Shown here: piece by piece, positions 25,921-35,833 of the stretch | Position numbering within the stretch: position 1 is the first letter of the stretch | Layout of the letters: every line of letters starts with the position of its first letter | Notes under the pieces: model-generated | Database searches by the model: none | What the model was told of the DNA's origin: nothing | What the model saw: only the letters and a program-made list of their open reading frames with translations | Made by a program: the position numbers and the translations under genes | From: a candidate division KSB1 bacterium | GTDB taxonomy: Bacteria; Zhuqueibacterota; Zhuqueibacteria; Residuimicrobiales; Krinioviventaceae | NCBI GenBank assembly: GCA_034505495.1 | Contig: JAPDQV010000002.1 | Location: forward strand, 54,587-118,586 | DNA: 64,000 nucleotides | Direction of reading: 5' to 3'

Positions 25921-26976
25921 ATGAGACGGTTTGCACTTGTTGCAGCGCTCTTATTAGCCGCCTGTACACTGCAGCGGATCGACTGGCAAACCGGTACATT
26001 GCAAAGGGTCATCGATCTGGCGCAAAAGCGGCAGAAGCCGATTCTCGTCTATTTTTCCTCGCCGACCTGCACCGTCTGCCGCTTTTTGGAAAAGAGCGTT
26101 TTTCAGGATCGCCGAGCCGTCAAAATGATTCGCCGGCAATATGTGCCCTTTCGCGTCGTCAAAGGCGTGGGCGAGGGAGATCGCCTGATCGAGTTCTTTC
26201 AAATTTCCGCGTTTCCGACGCTGGTCGTAATGGGTGTCGATGCGCGCGAGCGCGATCGCATCATTGGTTTCAACGGCGAAAATGCCGCCCTCATCGAAAC
26301 GCTTGCAGATTGGGCGGTCGATCGCCATACGCTGCTTTCCTATTTGCGCCGTTTCAGCGAGGATACGACCGACGTCGAATGGGCCTATCGCATTGCCGAG
26401 CGCTATCAAAAGCGCGGTCAGGACGAGTTGGCGGCGCATTTCTTTGCCCGCGTTCGCCGATTGGATCCGCAAAACCGGTCGGGATATAAGCCTGCCGCCG
26501 ATTTCTATGCAGCGCTGTTTGACTTTCGCCGCCAAAGAACCGATTCTATACTGACCGCCGTTCTTCGTCAGGAAACCGACGCCGACCGCCTGCTGCTCGG
26601 ATACCGCAGCCTGATCAGCGCCGAGGAAGGTCGGGCGCTTTCGGGCGATGCCGCGGCGGCCGATAGAGCAATTTCGCTTTATCAGGAGGCGCTGCACCGC
26701 CTTCCTGATTCCGTATTGTTGCTGAACGCCTGCGCCTGGTTTATTCATCAGATCAATTCACCGGAATACAGGGATTGGGGAATTCGTTTGGCGGAACGCG
26801 CCGCTTCGCTGGCACCGAACAGCGAGGAAATCTGGGACACATTGGCATGGTTATATCATGATGCCGGCCGTTATGAGGATGCCATTGCCGCGATGAAACG
26901 GGCGGCAAGGCTGAATCCCAAGGCCGAGTACTATAAACAAGCCCTGCAGCAAATGCAGAGAGCTGCGGGAAGGTGA
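25921..26976 (+). CDS. lipoprotein with thioredoxin-like domain and TPR repeats
   Basis: 351 residues. The leader FALVAALLLAAC is a clear lipobox with Cys15. Residues 25-140 form a thioredoxin-like fold with redox pair Cys50-Cys53 in SPTCTVCRFLEK and the cis-proline segment SAFPTLVVMG. From about 150 the chain is helical with TPR-like units, the clearest being LAPNSEEIWDTLAWLYHDAGRYEDAIAAMKRAARLNP (about 300-336; given here by its ends). It is anchored in a membrane facing the periplasm and may be a disulphide or protein-quality factor. Why it sits inside a sugar-acid operon is unclear. ATG is preceded by GGAGAAAGG. Confidence 0.8.
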   Translation: MRRFALVAALLLAACTLQRIDWQTGTLQRVIDLAQKRQKPILVYFSSPTCTVCRFLEKSVFQDRRAVKMIRRQYVPFRVVKGVGEGDRLIEFFQISAFPTLVVMGVDARERDRIIGFNGENAALIETLADWAVDRHTLLSYLRRFSEDTTDVEWAYRIAERYQKRGQDELAAHFFARVRRLDPQNRSGYKPAADFYAALFDFRRQRTDSILTAVLRQETDADRLLLGYRSLISAEEGRALSGDAAAADRAISLYQEALHRLPDSVLLLNACAWFIHQINSPEYRDWGIRLAERAASLAPNSEEIWDTLAWLYHDAGRYEDAIAAMKRAARLNPKAEYYKQALQQMQRAAGR

Positions 26977-27015
26977 TGCCGAAAGGATGGAAAAAGAAAC
27001 GTTGAGGAGATCAAT

Positions 27016-28464
<1,449 letters not shown>

Positions 28465-28481
28465 GGAAAAGGAACCAGTCT

Positions 28482-29753
28482 GTGGTCATCGGCACCGGTT
28501 CACCGGATACTCTTCTTGCGGAATCGCAGGTCGAAGAAATCTGCCGCCGAGCGTTCGACAATCAACGGCTCGACGGCAAGCGGCTGCTGTTCATCGTCCC
28601 CGATCATACGCGCAGCGCGCCGATGGATATGATCTTTCGGGTGATCTATCGCCTGCTGGCCGATCGGGCGGCGGCGTTGGACTTTCTCATCGCTTTAGGC
28701 ACGCATCCGCCGATGAGCGAAGAGATGATCGCCCGCCGGTTCGGCATTACGCCGCAGCAGCGGCAAAGCGAGTTCTCCAAAGCCCGCTTCTTCAACCATC
28801 GTTGGGATGATCCGCAGCGGCTCGTCACTATCGGTATCTTGGATGAAGAAGAGGTGGAAATGCTCAGCGGCGGCCGCCTGCGTCAAAAGGTCACCGTGAC
28901 GATCAATCGCCGAATTCTCGATTATGATCGTCTGATCATCGTCGGGCCGACCTTCCCGCACGAGGTCGTCGGCTTTTCCGGCGGCAACAAGTATCTGTTC
29001 CCCGGCATAGCCGGAGCCGAGATCATCGACATGTTCCATTGGCTCGGCGCTTTGATCACCAATATGGAGATCATCGGCGTCAAATACACGCCGGTGCGCG
29101 ACGTCATCGACCGCGCCGCCTCCATGGTGCCGATCGAGCGGTACTGCATGAGTCTGGTCGTCAAGGACGACGGTTTGGCCGGACTCTTTCTCGGGCCGCC
29201 GGAAGAGGCCTGGGCGGCGGCCGCCGATTTGTCGGCAAAAGTGCACATTGTTTACAAAGACAAGCCGTTTCACCGCATTTTAGCCTGCGCACCGGCCATG
29301 TACGAAGACCTGTGGACCGGCGGCAAGTGCATGTACAAACTGGAACCGGTGGCGGCGGACGGCGCCGAGCTGATCATTTATGCACCTCACATTTCCGAAG
29401 TCTCGGTAACGCACGGTTTTTGGCTGGAACGCATCGGCTATCACGTGCGCGACTATTTTCTCAAGCAGATGAATCAGTTTGCCGACGTGCCCGGAGGCGT
29501 CATGGCGCATTCGACGCATGTGAAGGGGGCCGGGACGTTCGAAAACGGCATCGAAAAGCCGCGCATTCGCGTGGTTCTGGCCACGTCGATTCCACCGGAT
29601 GTGTGCGATCGCATCAACTTGGAGTATCGTGACCCGCGCACCATCAGGGTGGATGAATGGATGAATCGTGAAGAAGAAGGCGTGCTTTATGTTCCTCATG
29701 CCGGTGAAAAACTGTATCGATTAAAAAGCGCAAAAGGTGAATCATTATCATAG
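28482..29753 (+). CDS. LarA-like nickel-dependent 2-hydroxyacid racemase/epimerase family (DUF2088)
   Basis: 423 residues, starting with GTG 18 bases after the gnd stop, with AAGGAAAAGGA upstream. The family motifs are complete: PDHTRSAP, GTHPPMSEEMIARRFG (His108 equivalent of lactate racemase), GPTFPHEVVGFSGGNKYLFPG (His174 and Lys184 equivalents) and MFHWLGA (His200 equivalent). LarA enzymes use a nickel-pincer nucleotide to move hydride at C2 of a 2-hydroxyacid; relatives act on lactate, malate, glycerate or gluconate-type acids. No LarB, LarC or LarE gene is in the window. In this operon a sugar-acid epimerase role is plausible. Confidence 0.85.
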   Translation: MVIGTGSPDTLLAESQVEEICRRAFDNQRLDGKRLLFIVPDHTRSAPMDMIFRVIYRLLADRAAALDFLIALGTHPPMSEEMIARRFGITPQQRQSEFSKARFFNHRWDDPQRLVTIGILDEEEVEMLSGGRLRQKVTVTINRRILDYDRLIIVGPTFPHEVVGFSGGNKYLFPGIAGAEIIDMFHWLGALITNMEIIGVKYTPVRDVIDRAASMVPIERYCMSLVVKDDGLAGLFLGPPEEAWAAAADLSAKVHIVYKDKPFHRILACAPAMYEDLWTGGKCMYKLEPVAADGAELIIYAPHISEVSVTHGFWLERIGYHVRDYFLKQMNQFADVPGGVMAHSTHVKGAGTFENGIEKPRIRVVLATSIPPDVCDRINLEYRDPRTIRVDEWMNREEEGVLYVPHAGEKLYRLKSAKGESLS

Positions 29754-29767
29754 GAGGCAAAGCGTTC

Positions 29768-31057
29768 ATGGCAAGGTTCAAAAATGTTGTGGTGGCGCAG
29801 TCGGGCGGACCCTCGCCGGTGATCAACAACACGGTGCGGGGGATTATCGACACTTGCCGTATGTTTCCCGATCATTTCGATAAAATCTATGCCGCATGGC
29901 ACGGCATTGAGGGCGTGCTCAAGGAAGAGCTGCTCGATCTCTCGGCGCAAAAGGATGAAGAGATTGCGCTATTGCGCACCACGCCGGCTGCGGGCGCCAT
30001 CGGCACTTGCCGTTACAAAGTCAAATCCTCACAAACCGAAGATTTCCAGCGCATCATCGAAGTTTTTAAAGCGCACAAGATCGGCTATTTCATCTATATC
30101 GGCGGCAACGATTCGATGGATACCGCCAACAAGATCGCCAATCTGGCGCATCAAAGCGGCCTCGATCTGATCGTCGTCGGCGGCGCTAAAACGATAGACA
30201 ACGACGTCGGCGATTCCGAGTTCAAGCTGGTGGATCACACGCCGGGCTACGGCTCTACTGCCCGTTACTGGGCGATGAACATTCAGAACGCCAACGAGGA
30301 GAACCTGGGCTCCAGCCCGTCGGATCCGGTACTGGTGATCCAGGTGATGGGGCGCAAAATCGGCTTTATACCGGCTGCGGCGCGGCTGGCCGATCCAAAG
30401 CGCGAAATGCCGCTACAGATCTATATGCCGGAGTCGGGCGTCACGCTCGAGGAGCTGGCGGATCACGTCAACGATGAGCTCAAGCGCAGCGGCCGCTGCA
30501 TCGTGGTGGTGTCGGAGGGATTCGATGCCGGCGACGTCGGGGCTCGGCGCGACGCCTTTGGTCATATCGAATACGGCGCCAGCGAGTCCAGCGTGCAGCA
30601 GATTATCGTCAACTATTTGAACCAAGTTGGATTAAAGGCGCGCGGCAAGGCGCGCGGCCAGGTGGTCGGTACCGATCAGCGCAGCACTGCGGTTTACGCC
30701 TCGACCGTCGACCTCGAAGAGGCCTACAAAGTGGGGCAAAACTGCGTGGTGATTGCCGTTGAAAAAGGCTCCGGCTATATGTCCACGATCTTGCGCCGCC
30801 CGGGCATCATCTACAGCGTCGATTATGCGCATGTGCCGCTGGAGGCTGTGGCCAATTCTGAGCGCTGTTTTCCGAAAGAATGGATCGCCCCCAGCCGCAT
30901 CGACGTGACCGACGATTTCGTGCGCTACGCCAAGCCGCTGATCGGCGACGACTGGGTGAGCGTGCCGGTCATCAACGGCATCCAACGGTTGGCGCGCTTT
31001 GAAAAGATCTTTGCGCCGCAGCTTTTGCCGCCCTATGTGCCGCAAGCGTATCGATAA
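29768..31057 (+). CDS. pfp: PPi-type 6-phosphofructokinase
   Basis: 429 residues. The N-terminus NVVVAQSGGPSPVINNTVRG is the PFK phosphate-binding start. GGNDS (112-116) replaces the ATP-enzyme's GGDGS, and KTIDND (141-146) carries Lys where ATP-dependent enzymes have Gly; both mark the pyrophosphate-dependent branch. HTPGYGSTARYWA and VIQVMGRKIGFIPAAARLA are further conserved segments. It converts fructose 6-phosphate to fructose 1,6-bisphosphate, reversibly if PPi-linked. Some enzymes in this clade phosphorylate other sugar phosphates, so the natural substrate inside this operon is open. AGGAGG stands before the ATG. Confidence 0.88.
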   Translation: MARFKNVVVAQSGGPSPVINNTVRGIIDTCRMFPDHFDKIYAAWHGIEGVLKEELLDLSAQKDEEIALLRTTPAAGAIGTCRYKVKSSQTEDFQRIIEVFKAHKIGYFIYIGGNDSMDTANKIANLAHQSGLDLIVVGGAKTIDNDVGDSEFKLVDHTPGYGSTARYWAMNIQNANEENLGSSPSDPVLVIQVMGRKIGFIPAAARLADPKREMPLQIYMPESGVTLEELADHVNDELKRSGRCIVVVSEGFDAGDVGARRDAFGHIEYGASESSVQQIIVNYLNQVGLKARGKARGQVVGTDQRSTAVYASTVDLEEAYKVGQNCVVIAVEKGSGYMSTILRRPGIIYSVDYAHVPLEAVANSERCFPKEWIAPSRIDVTDDFVRYAKPLIGDDWVSVPVINGIQRLARFEKIFAPQLLPPYVPQAYR

Positions 31058-31084
31058 GATGAGGCAAGGAAAGGAATCTGAACA

Positions 31085-31969
31085 ATGGACCCCGCACAGG
31101 AGCTGAAAGAGCTGCAGCCGCGTTATGAGTTCCTCGTCGCCATCGATTCCGACGGCTGCGCCTTTGACACGATGGAGATCAAGCACAAAGAGTGCTTTAT
31201 CCCTCAATTCATCAAGTATTTCGATCTTCAGCCGGTCGCCAAATACGCCCGCGAGGCGGCCGAGTTTACCAACTTGTATTCCAAATGGCGCGGCGCCAAC
31301 CGCTTTATTTCCTATGTGCTGGCGCTCGATCTGCTCGAAGAGCGGCCGGAGGTAAAGGCGCGGCAAGCCGTTATCCCAAAAGTTCCAGGGCTGCGCGCCT
31401 GGATGGAGCGGGAGACAAAACTGGGCAATCCGGCGCTCAAGGCTGAGGTGGAACGGACCGGCGACCCCGATCTCAAGCGGGCGCTCGACTGGTCGATCGC
31501 TGTCAACGAGGCAGTCGCCGACATTGTCCGCAACGTGCCGCCCTTTCCGCTGGTGCGCGAAAGCCTGGAAAAGCTCTCGCAGTGGGCGGACATTATCGTC
31601 GTTTCGGCAACGCCGCATGAGGCGCTCGACCGCGAATGGGAGGAGCACGACCTGAAACGCTATGTCCGTTTCATCGGCGGGCAAGAGATCGGCTCCAAAA
31701 AGGAGATGATCGAGTTGGCGCTGAACGGCAAATATGATCCCCGGAAGGCGTTGATGATCGGCGATGCGCCCGGCGATCAAAAGGCCTCCAAAGCCAACGG
31801 GATTCTCTTTTTCCCGATCAATCCGGGCGCCGAGGAGAAATCGTGGGAGCGGTTTTACCGCGAGGCTTTGGAGCGATTCCATAAAAGCGAATTTGCCGGC
31901 GCCTATGAAGAAGCGCTGATCGCTGAATTCGAACGGCTGCTTCCCGATACGCCGCCGTGGAAGCGGTGA
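31085..31969 (+). CDS. HAD-superfamily hydrolase
   Basis: 294 residues. Motif I is VAIDSDGCAFDT with nucleophile Asp21 and general acid Asp23. Motif II is IIVVSATPHEAL, motif III is the Lys in EIGSKKEMIE, and motif IV is MIGDAPGDQKAS. A large helical cap lies between motifs I and II (about 35-165). These are magnesium-dependent phosphatases acting in the cytoplasm. Linked to the phosphofructokinase gene (27 bases apart), it may remove phosphate from a sugar phosphate of the same pathway; this is inference. There is no signal peptide. Confidence 0.85.
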   Translation: MDPAQELKELQPRYEFLVAIDSDGCAFDTMEIKHKECFIPQFIKYFDLQPVAKYAREAAEFTNLYSKWRGANRFISYVLALDLLEERPEVKARQAVIPKVPGLRAWMERETKLGNPALKAEVERTGDPDLKRALDWSIAVNEAVADIVRNVPPFPLVRESLEKLSQWADIIVVSATPHEALDREWEEHDLKRYVRFIGGQEIGSKKEMIELALNGKYDPRKALMIGDAPGDQKASKANGILFFPINPGAEEKSWERFYREALERFHKSEFAGAYEEALIAEFERLLPDTPPWKR

Positions 31970-32041
31970 GTCGCTTCTTGGTCAAAAACGGTCGGCAGCC
32001 GATCGGACGCGCTCTTTTAAAAAGAAAACCCGAGACCAGTC

Positions 32042-33655
32042 ATGAAAGCCCTGCTATTCCGCACCGCTGTTCTTAGCTTTTGTCTTGCAACCCTGCTTTC
32101 CGCCGCAGTGCTGGACGGCTATGACTCGATGGACGAGCTCCATCGGCGGTGCGAGGCCTTGGCGCGCGCTCATCCGCAGCTTGTCCGCGTCGATACGCTC
32201 GCGCGCACGCCGGGGGGACGTCCGGTGCTGCGGCTGCGGCTCGGAAGAGGCGACGATCTTCCGGCAATGCTTTTGATCGGCGGCGTGGAAGGGGACGATC
32301 TCGCTTCGCCGCAAGTGTGCCTCGGCTTTACGGAGCGCCTGCTGCGCTCAGACCGCATCGCCGTCTTGGAGAGCACTGCGGTTTTCGTCATTCCCTGTCT
32401 CAATGCCGATGCCGCCGCCCGCGCATATAACGCTACCCCGCTGCAGAACCGCTGCACGAACGACCGCCCGATTGACGATGACCGCGACGGCGAAACGGAC
32501 GAAGACGGCTACGAGGATCTAAACGGCGACGGCCTGATCACCCTGATGCGCGTCGAGGGTGCGGGCGAGTGGTTGGAGGATCAAGAATGCCCGCCGCTGT
32601 TGCGCCGAGCCGATCCGGCCAAGGGGGAGGTCGGAAATTGGCGCCTTTACGGCGAAGGCTTTGATAACGACCGAGACGGCCGTTGGAACGAAGATCCGCC
32701 CGGCGGCGTCGACCTCAACCGCAACTTTTCCTATCGATACCGCTATTTCACTGAAGCGGCGGGTGATGATCCGCTCTCCGAACCCGAAAGCCGCGTATTG
32801 GCTGATTTCCTCATCGCTCACCCCAATATTTTTGCCGTTTTCAGTTTTTCTACCGCCGACAATCTGCTGCACCCTTGGCAAGGCAAGGCGGCGGAAAAAG
32901 GCAAACCGCTGCAGCAGCCTTTGCCCGAAGATGCGCCGATTTTCAGCCGCGTTGCCGAGCGGTTCAAACAGTCAGGCGTTTTGCCCTTATGGCCGGAACG
33001 GCAGCCGGAGCCGGGCAACCCGGCCGAATGGCTTTACTATCACCTGGGATTCTATTCCTTCTTTGCGCCGGTTTGGCTGCCGCCCGCGGATTCGAGCAGC
33101 AAGGCCGAGAGCCGGCAGGATCTGGAGCGCGGGTTCTTTGCCTGGTACCGCGCGCAGGGATTGACTGACCGCTTTGTCCCCTGGCAAAAAATCGCTCATC
33201 CCGATTTTCCCGATCGCGAGGTCCAGGTCGGCGGCTGGGTGCCGTTTGCCCGTAAGAATCCCCCTGTCGACAGCCTTAAATCCGTAACGGATCGCTATTT
33301 TCGCTTCTGGATGGAGCTATTGGAAAGCCGACCGCGGCTCGAGCTTGCTCTCAAAGCCGAGCGCATGGATGCGGGACTCTATCGCCTGACAGCAACCCTG
33401 CGCAATTGCGGCTATCTGCCAACCTCCTCCGCGGTCGGCGATCAGATTCGGCGCGGGCCGCGACTCAAGATCGAAATTGTTTCGGAAAGGATTCGCCTGA
33501 CGGCGGGGAAGCGCTTCTATCTGCTCGAGCCGTTGCCGGCAGGCGGCGAAACAGAAAAGAGCTGGATGCTCACCGGCAAAGCGGGAGAGACCGTCAAGGT
33601 GAAAGCGGTTATTCCCGCCGCCGGAGAGGCGACGGCCTCAGCAACTCTTCCGTGA
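32042..33655 (+). CDS. secreted M14-carboxypeptidase-like protein lacking zinc and catalytic residues
   Basis: 537 residues with signal peptide (LLFRTAVLSFCLATLLSAAV). The fold is M14-like: GYDSMDELHRRCEALARAHP at the start, GGRPVLRLRLG, then the strand that should carry HxxE. Here that strand reads LLIGGVEGDDL, so the zinc His becomes Glu83 and the Glu becomes Asp86. The third zinc His (HNAGG in the paralogue at 37413) is Ser270 in SFSTADN, and the catalytic Glu is Pro in FAPVW. The calcium-type DxDG inserts (DDDRDGETDEDG; NDRDGRWNEDP) are kept. It is therefore probably a non-enzymatic peptide- or substrate-binding protein. It is the last gene of the TRAP operon. Confidence 0.75.
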   Translation: MKALLFRTAVLSFCLATLLSAAVLDGYDSMDELHRRCEALARAHPQLVRVDTLARTPGGRPVLRLRLGRGDDLPAMLLIGGVEGDDLASPQVCLGFTERLLRSDRIAVLESTAVFVIPCLNADAAARAYNATPLQNRCTNDRPIDDDRDGETDEDGYEDLNGDGLITLMRVEGAGEWLEDQECPPLLRRADPAKGEVGNWRLYGEGFDNDRDGRWNEDPPGGVDLNRNFSYRYRYFTEAAGDDPLSEPESRVLADFLIAHPNIFAVFSFSTADNLLHPWQGKAAEKGKPLQQPLPEDAPIFSRVAERFKQSGVLPLWPERQPEPGNPAEWLYYHLGFYSFFAPVWLPPADSSSKAESRQDLERGFFAWYRAQGLTDRFVPWQKIAHPDFPDREVQVGGWVPFARKNPPVDSLKSVTDRYFRFWMELLESRPRLELALKAERMDAGLYRLTATLRNCGYLPTSSAVGDQIRRGPRLKIEIVSERIRLTAGKRFYLLEPLPAGGETEKSWMLTGKAGETVKVKAVIPAAGEATASATLP

Positions 33656-33673
33656 GCCGCCGAGGCGCGTCCG

Positions 33674-35575
33674 TCATTTTGTGTCGGATTCGAGTTCTTT
33701 GGTATAGCGCTGCAGCAGCTCCGAAAGCGCCCGCTGCATCGAATCGGCGGCTGCCTGCACGTCCCCTACGGCGCCGTCGAGCAGGGCTGCAGCCCAGAAC
33801 AGGTTCTCGGCCGCCAGCGAGAGCAGCTCGTCCTTGGGATTGCGTTCATAGATTTTGGCCATGGCGGCAACCAGCGGATGGCGGCGGTTGATCTCCATGA
33901 TCTTTTTCGGCGGCTTGGCGTCCGGCGTGTAGAGCTGCATGATCTTTTCCATTTGCGATGAGATGCCCTGGCTGATCAGTACCGCTGGACTGTTGATCAG
34001 GCGGCCCGACAGCTTGACGTCTTCGACGCGGTCGGTAAGAATGTCTTTAATCCGCCGCGCCAGCTTGTCCAGGCTCCTCTCGTCGGCTGCGGCTTGGCTC
34101 TCTCCGGCTCCCTCTTTGAACGGAATCTTGTCCAGTTTGGCCGGATCGACGGTGTCCGCCGAAACGATGGGCAGCTTTTCGAACTCGATAAGCCCGGGCA
34201 GCGCAAATTCGTCGATCGGCTCGTAGCAGTAGAGGATCTCCACGTCTTTGACCTTGAAAATCTCTAACGCCGGTTGATTTTCGATGGTCTTACGGTCAGG
34301 ACCGGAGAGGTAATAGATCTCTTTTTGCTCCGGGTGTTTACGGCGCACATACTCTTCGAGCGAGATGAGCTCCTCGCTGCTTGCGCATTTGGAAGAGTTG
34401 AAGCGGAACAGCGCGGCGAGCTTGTCCTTGTTGGCAAAGTCATTGTAGCCCTCTTTGAGGATTCTGCCGTGCTGTTTCCAAAGCTCGGCATAGGTTTCGG
34501 GTTCGTTTTTAGCCAGTTCCTGGAAATGCGACAGCAGGCGGCTCACCAGAGTGCTCTTGATCTTGGCCAGGTGCGGATTTTCCTGCAGCGTTTCGCGCGA
34601 AATGTTGAGCGGCAGATCGTCGCTCTCGACGACGCCGCGCAGGAAGCGCAGGTACTTGGGCAGCAGCTCCTTGTACTTGGCGTCGATCAGCACGCGGCGC
34701 ACGAACAGGTGTAGGCCTTCGTCGGGAGCTTCCAGACCGAACAGTTCCATGTTCGTTTTGGGCACGAACAGCAGGGCATGGAACTGAATCGGCGCATCGG
34801 CGGAAAAATGCAGCCAGGTCAGCGGCGGCTCTTCCTGATGAGCGATGAATTTAAAAAACTCCTGGTACTGCTCTTTGCTGACGCTCGATTTGGGTTCGCG
34901 CCATACGGCGGTGATCTTGTTCACCTGCTCGCCGTTGAGGAAAATCGGAAACGGAACAAAGTTTGAATATTTCTCGATGGCGGCCTGCACTTTCCATTTC
35001 TGGGCAAACTCTTCCGCATCGGGACGTAGGTGCGCGATGATGCGCGTGCCGCGACGGGTCCCTTCCGGCGCCGGAGCGATTTCGAATGTGCCGCCGCCGT
35101 CGCTGCTCCACTGCCAGGCCGGTTCGTCGGGCTTGGCCGATTTGCTGATCACCTCCACGCGGGCGGCGGCGACAAAGACGGAATAAAAGCCCACGCCGAA
35201 GCGGCCGATCAGCGAAAGGTCGCTGCTATCTTTGGCCAATTGCTTGAGGAATTCCGCGGTGCCGGAGCGGGCGATGATGCCCAGGTTGTCGATCAGCTCC
35301 TGCCTGGTCATGCCGATGCCGGTGTCGCTGATGGTAAACGTCTTTTTCTTCTCATCGAGATCGATGCGGATCTCGAACGGCAGATCTGCATCGCACATCG
35401 GCTCGTTTTTGACGCTCAGAAAGCGCGCCTTATCGAGCGCGTCAGAGGCGTTGGAAATGAGCTCGCGAATGAATACGTCGCGATGCGTATACAGAGAATG
35501 CGAAAGGATATCGAGCAACTGCCGCACTTCGGCCTGAAATTCATAGCGTGCGGCGGAAGCAGCACTTTCGGACAT
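33674..35575 (-). CDS. htpG: chaperone HtpG (Hsp90)
   Basis: 633 residues, normal for bacterial Hsp90. The GHKL ATPase domain shows RELISNASDALDKARF (Mg/ATP site Asn), TISDTGIGMTRQEL and GRFGVGFYSVFVAA. The middle domain has the catalytic-loop segment LPLNISRETLQENPHLAKI. The C-terminal dimerisation domain runs from about 510. It is a cytoplasmic ATP-dependent chaperone. It is monocistronic and convergent with the M14-like gene (18 bases apart). GGGAGG lies before the start, and a short hairpin in the leader and a possible promoter are listed separately. Confidence 0.97.
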   Translation of the reverse strand: MSESAASAARYEFQAEVRQLLDILSHSLYTHRDVFIRELISNASDALDKARFLSVKNEPMCDADLPFEIRIDLDEKKKTFTISDTGIGMTRQELIDNLGIIARSGTAEFLKQLAKDSSDLSLIGRFGVGFYSVFVAAARVEVISKSAKPDEPAWQWSSDGGGTFEIAPAPEGTRRGTRIIAHLRPDAEEFAQKWKVQAAIEKYSNFVPFPIFLNGEQVNKITAVWREPKSSVSKEQYQEFFKFIAHQEEPPLTWLHFSADAPIQFHALLFVPKTNMELFGLEAPDEGLHLFVRRVLIDAKYKELLPKYLRFLRGVVESDDLPLNISRETLQENPHLAKIKSTLVSRLLSHFQELAKNEPETYAELWKQHGRILKEGYNDFANKDKLAALFRFNSSKCASSEELISLEEYVRRKHPEQKEIYYLSGPDRKTIENQPALEIFKVKDVEILYCYEPIDEFALPGLIEFEKLPIVSADTVDPAKLDKIPFKEGAGESQAAADERSLDKLARRIKDILTDRVEDVKLSGRLINSPAVLISQGISSQMEKIMQLYTPDAKPPKKIMEINRRHPLVAAMAKIYERNPKDELLSLAAENLFWAAALLDGAVGDVQAAADSMQRALSELLQRYTKELESDTK

Positions 35576-35617
35576 AAATCAACCTCCCATGGATATATCA
35601 AACTCGTGACACATAGA

Positions 35618-35669
35618 TTTCCCCTTCGGGAAAAGCTGCATAATTTAGGAAAAAGCGGCAAAAATCCAA
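35618..35669 (-). promoter_or_regulatory. possible htpG promoter and leader hairpin
   Basis: On the minus strand TTGGAT (35669-35664) and TAAATT (35647-35642) are separated by 16 bases. Downstream in the leader TTTCCC and GGGAAA (35618-35633) form a small hairpin. No CIRCE-type or sigma32 consensus is evident. Confidence 0.35.
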
Positions 35670-35833
35670 GTAAAGCGGTGAAAAAAACGATGTTATACAG
35701 TCTGCGGTTCCCACAGACAACCATAGTTGAACGTTCAGCGGCTGAAGCGACGGCATCCTAAACAACTCTGATTTTTGACCGACAAGAGTTATCTTTATCT
35801 ACGGCAATTAGTCGAGCAGAGGAGAATAGGCGA

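Noticed and set aside
30632..31882. Minus-strand open frame of 416 codons
   Set aside because: Antisense to the phosphofructokinase and HAD genes, both of which have full family motifs.
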